Shown here piece after piece: positions 5,884 through 6,146 of a stretch of 6,146 nucleotides of DNA. The notes beneath the pieces were generated by a model. It was given only the letters and a program-made list of their open reading frames with translations. It did not search any database and was not told where the DNA came from. The DNA is from JBGPBY01 sp041481485 (GTDB lineage Bacteria; Acidobacteriota; Terriglobia; 20CM-2-55-15), in the NCBI GenBank assembly GCA_041481485.1, contig JBGPBY010000447.1, forward strand, positions 1-6,146, in the 5' to 3' direction. A program made the position numbers and the translations under genes. Position 1 is the first letter of the stretch. The number at the start of each line of letters is the position of its first letter.

Positions 5884-5974
5884 GTGCCTTCGGCACTCTG
5901 TTTCTTATGGATTCCATTCCACCGGCTGACGCCGGTGGCTAGCGAACTGTCGCCGCTAACGCGGCTGGGAATCC
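5884..5974. repeat. Hairpin plus possible three-way junction repeat
   Basis: A small hairpin GTGCC-TTC-GGCAC lies at 5884-5896. Next, GGATTCC (5909-5915) can pair with GGAATCC (5968-5974), enclosing two hairpins: CCACCGGC-TGAC-GCCGGTGG (5919-5938) and GCCGC-TAAC-GCGGC (5952-5965). Both loops have the form TNAC. The layout resembles two REP units in a clover-leaf. No tRNA features (acceptor, anticodon, T-loop) are present. This is likely a dispersed repeat of the host genome. Confidence 0.6.
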
Positions 5975-6024
5975 GGACATCTCACTCAGAATACAAGGCT
6001 ACTCGAGTACTTTGTTGCGTTCCA

Positions 6025-6059
6025 GCCGCGGAGCGGCGGCAGGCCCCCTTAGGGCTTGC
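6025..6059. repeat. Two adjacent GC-rich hairpins
   Basis: GCCGC-GGA-GCGGC spans 6025-6037. Immediately after it, GCAGGCCC pairs with GGGCTTGC (6039-6046 with 6052-6059, one G-U pair, 5-nt loop). An A-run follows on the plus strand, so the T-run would precede the stem when read on the minus strand, the wrong side for termination. Same character as the neighbouring palindromes. Confidence 0.55.
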
Positions 6060-6071
6060 GCAAAAATAACT

Positions 6072-6096
6072 TGGCAGAATGCCAGATCGGGATCTG
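6072..6096. promoter_or_regulatory. Two abutting dyads, possible operator
   Basis: TGGCA-GAA-TGCCA (6072-6084) is directly joined to CAGATC-GG-GATCTG (6083-6096). An outer TTGG (6071-6074) and CCAA (6098-6101) flank them. Perfect short dyads like these are typical of dimeric regulator sites, here perhaps for a gene beyond the window's right edge. No regulator is identified. Confidence 0.3.
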
Positions 6097-6097
6097 A

Positions 6098-6125
6098 CCA
6101 ATGTTCAATTCCCAATGTTCAATTC
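6098..6125. repeat. Perfect 14-bp tandem duplication
   Basis: The unit CCAATGTTCAATTC occurs twice without spacing or mismatch (6098-6111, 6112-6125), directly after the abutting dyads. It could be a slipped-strand duplication, a pair of iterated protein-binding sites, or the edge of a longer repeat cut by the window. Confidence 0.85.
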
Positions 6126-6146
6126 TTATCCGAACAGAGGGCGGCC

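Larger units (their letters stand above)
5623..6146. other. Intergenic stretch rich in palindromes, no supported gene
   Basis: No frame here has a ribosome binding site or recognisable protein. The stretch holds an 18-bp inverted repeat, several small GC-rich hairpins, a possible three-way junction, nested dyads and a perfect tandem repeat, each listed separately. Between them (about 5750-5880) lies AT-richer DNA with only weak structure. The arrangement suggests accumulated REP-like elements between the operon and a neighbour beyond the window edge. Confidence 0.55.

Noticed and set aside
5909..5974. Clover-leaf fold as a tRNA gene
   Set aside because: There is no anticodon arm, T-loop GTTCRA or acceptor geometry, only two hairpins closed by a 7-bp stem.
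5884..6069. Plus-strand 61-codon frame in the hairpin cluster
   Set aside because: It is made of GC-rich palindromes with no ribosome site, and its residues show no protein-like pattern.
1..6146. CRISPR array, integron or phage attachment site
   Set aside because: No regularly spaced repeats, integrase or tRNA gene are present. The only tandem repeat has two units with no spacer.

Overview
The window holds one five-gene operon, all on the minus strand, followed by about 890 bases with no convincing gene. In transcription order (right to left) the operon encodes an alginate-export-type outer-membrane beta-barrel protein (5255-3897), a Tat-exported NrtA/CmpA-type substrate-binding protein (3880-2636), an NrtB-type permease (2464-1700) and two NrtC/NrtD-type ATPases (1678-830 and 833-45). 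Together they read as a complete high-affinity anion importer, most likely for nitrate/nitrite, with its own outer-membrane channel. The barrel would let the anion into the periplasm, NrtA would bind it, NrtB would form the membrane pore, and the ATPase heterodimer would power uptake. No nitrate or nitrite reductase is inside the window.

The organism is Gram-negative: there is a signal peptide plus a barrel ending in Phe, and a Tat-exported binding protein. The mix of GTG/TTG starts, strong Shine-Dalgarno sequences, moderate-to-high GC and many small GC-rich intergenic palindromes suggests Acidobacteriota or a similar soil/environmental phylum such as Planctomycetota. This is a judgement from style, not a marker-gene assignment.

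Regulation: the porin gene is preceded by a near-consensus sigma-54 (RpoN) promoter at 5304-5289 with the GG-N10-GC geometry. It sits so that transcription would begin about 23 nt before a TTG start that has a strong Shine-Dalgarno sequence. Short dyads and direct repeats lie 20-75 bp farther upstream. This points to nitrogen-responsive, enhancer-dependent control.

The oddest element is a 150-bp near-perfect palindrome (2482-2631; two 61-bp arms, 3 mismatches, 28-nt loop) between nrtA and nrtB. It looks like a MITE/REPIN-type insertion and would form a very long hairpin in the operon mRNA. It also carries a consensus Shine-Dalgarno and a 47-codon reading frame whose stop overlaps the nrtB start as ATGA, so it could couple nrtB translation to a cryptic peptide. 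The same peptide ends are encoded on both strands because of the palindrome.

The two ATPases differ in a complementary way. One has Asn where the H-loop His should be, and the other has a degenerate signature motif. In the expected heterodimer both defects fall in the same ATP site, predicting one consensus and one degenerate site.

Region 5623-6146 is a patchwork of hairpins, a possible three-way junction, nested dyads and a perfect 14-bp tandem repeat. It may be accumulated REP-like debris and/or the control region of a gene outside the window. A weak small ORF (5413-5622) precedes it.
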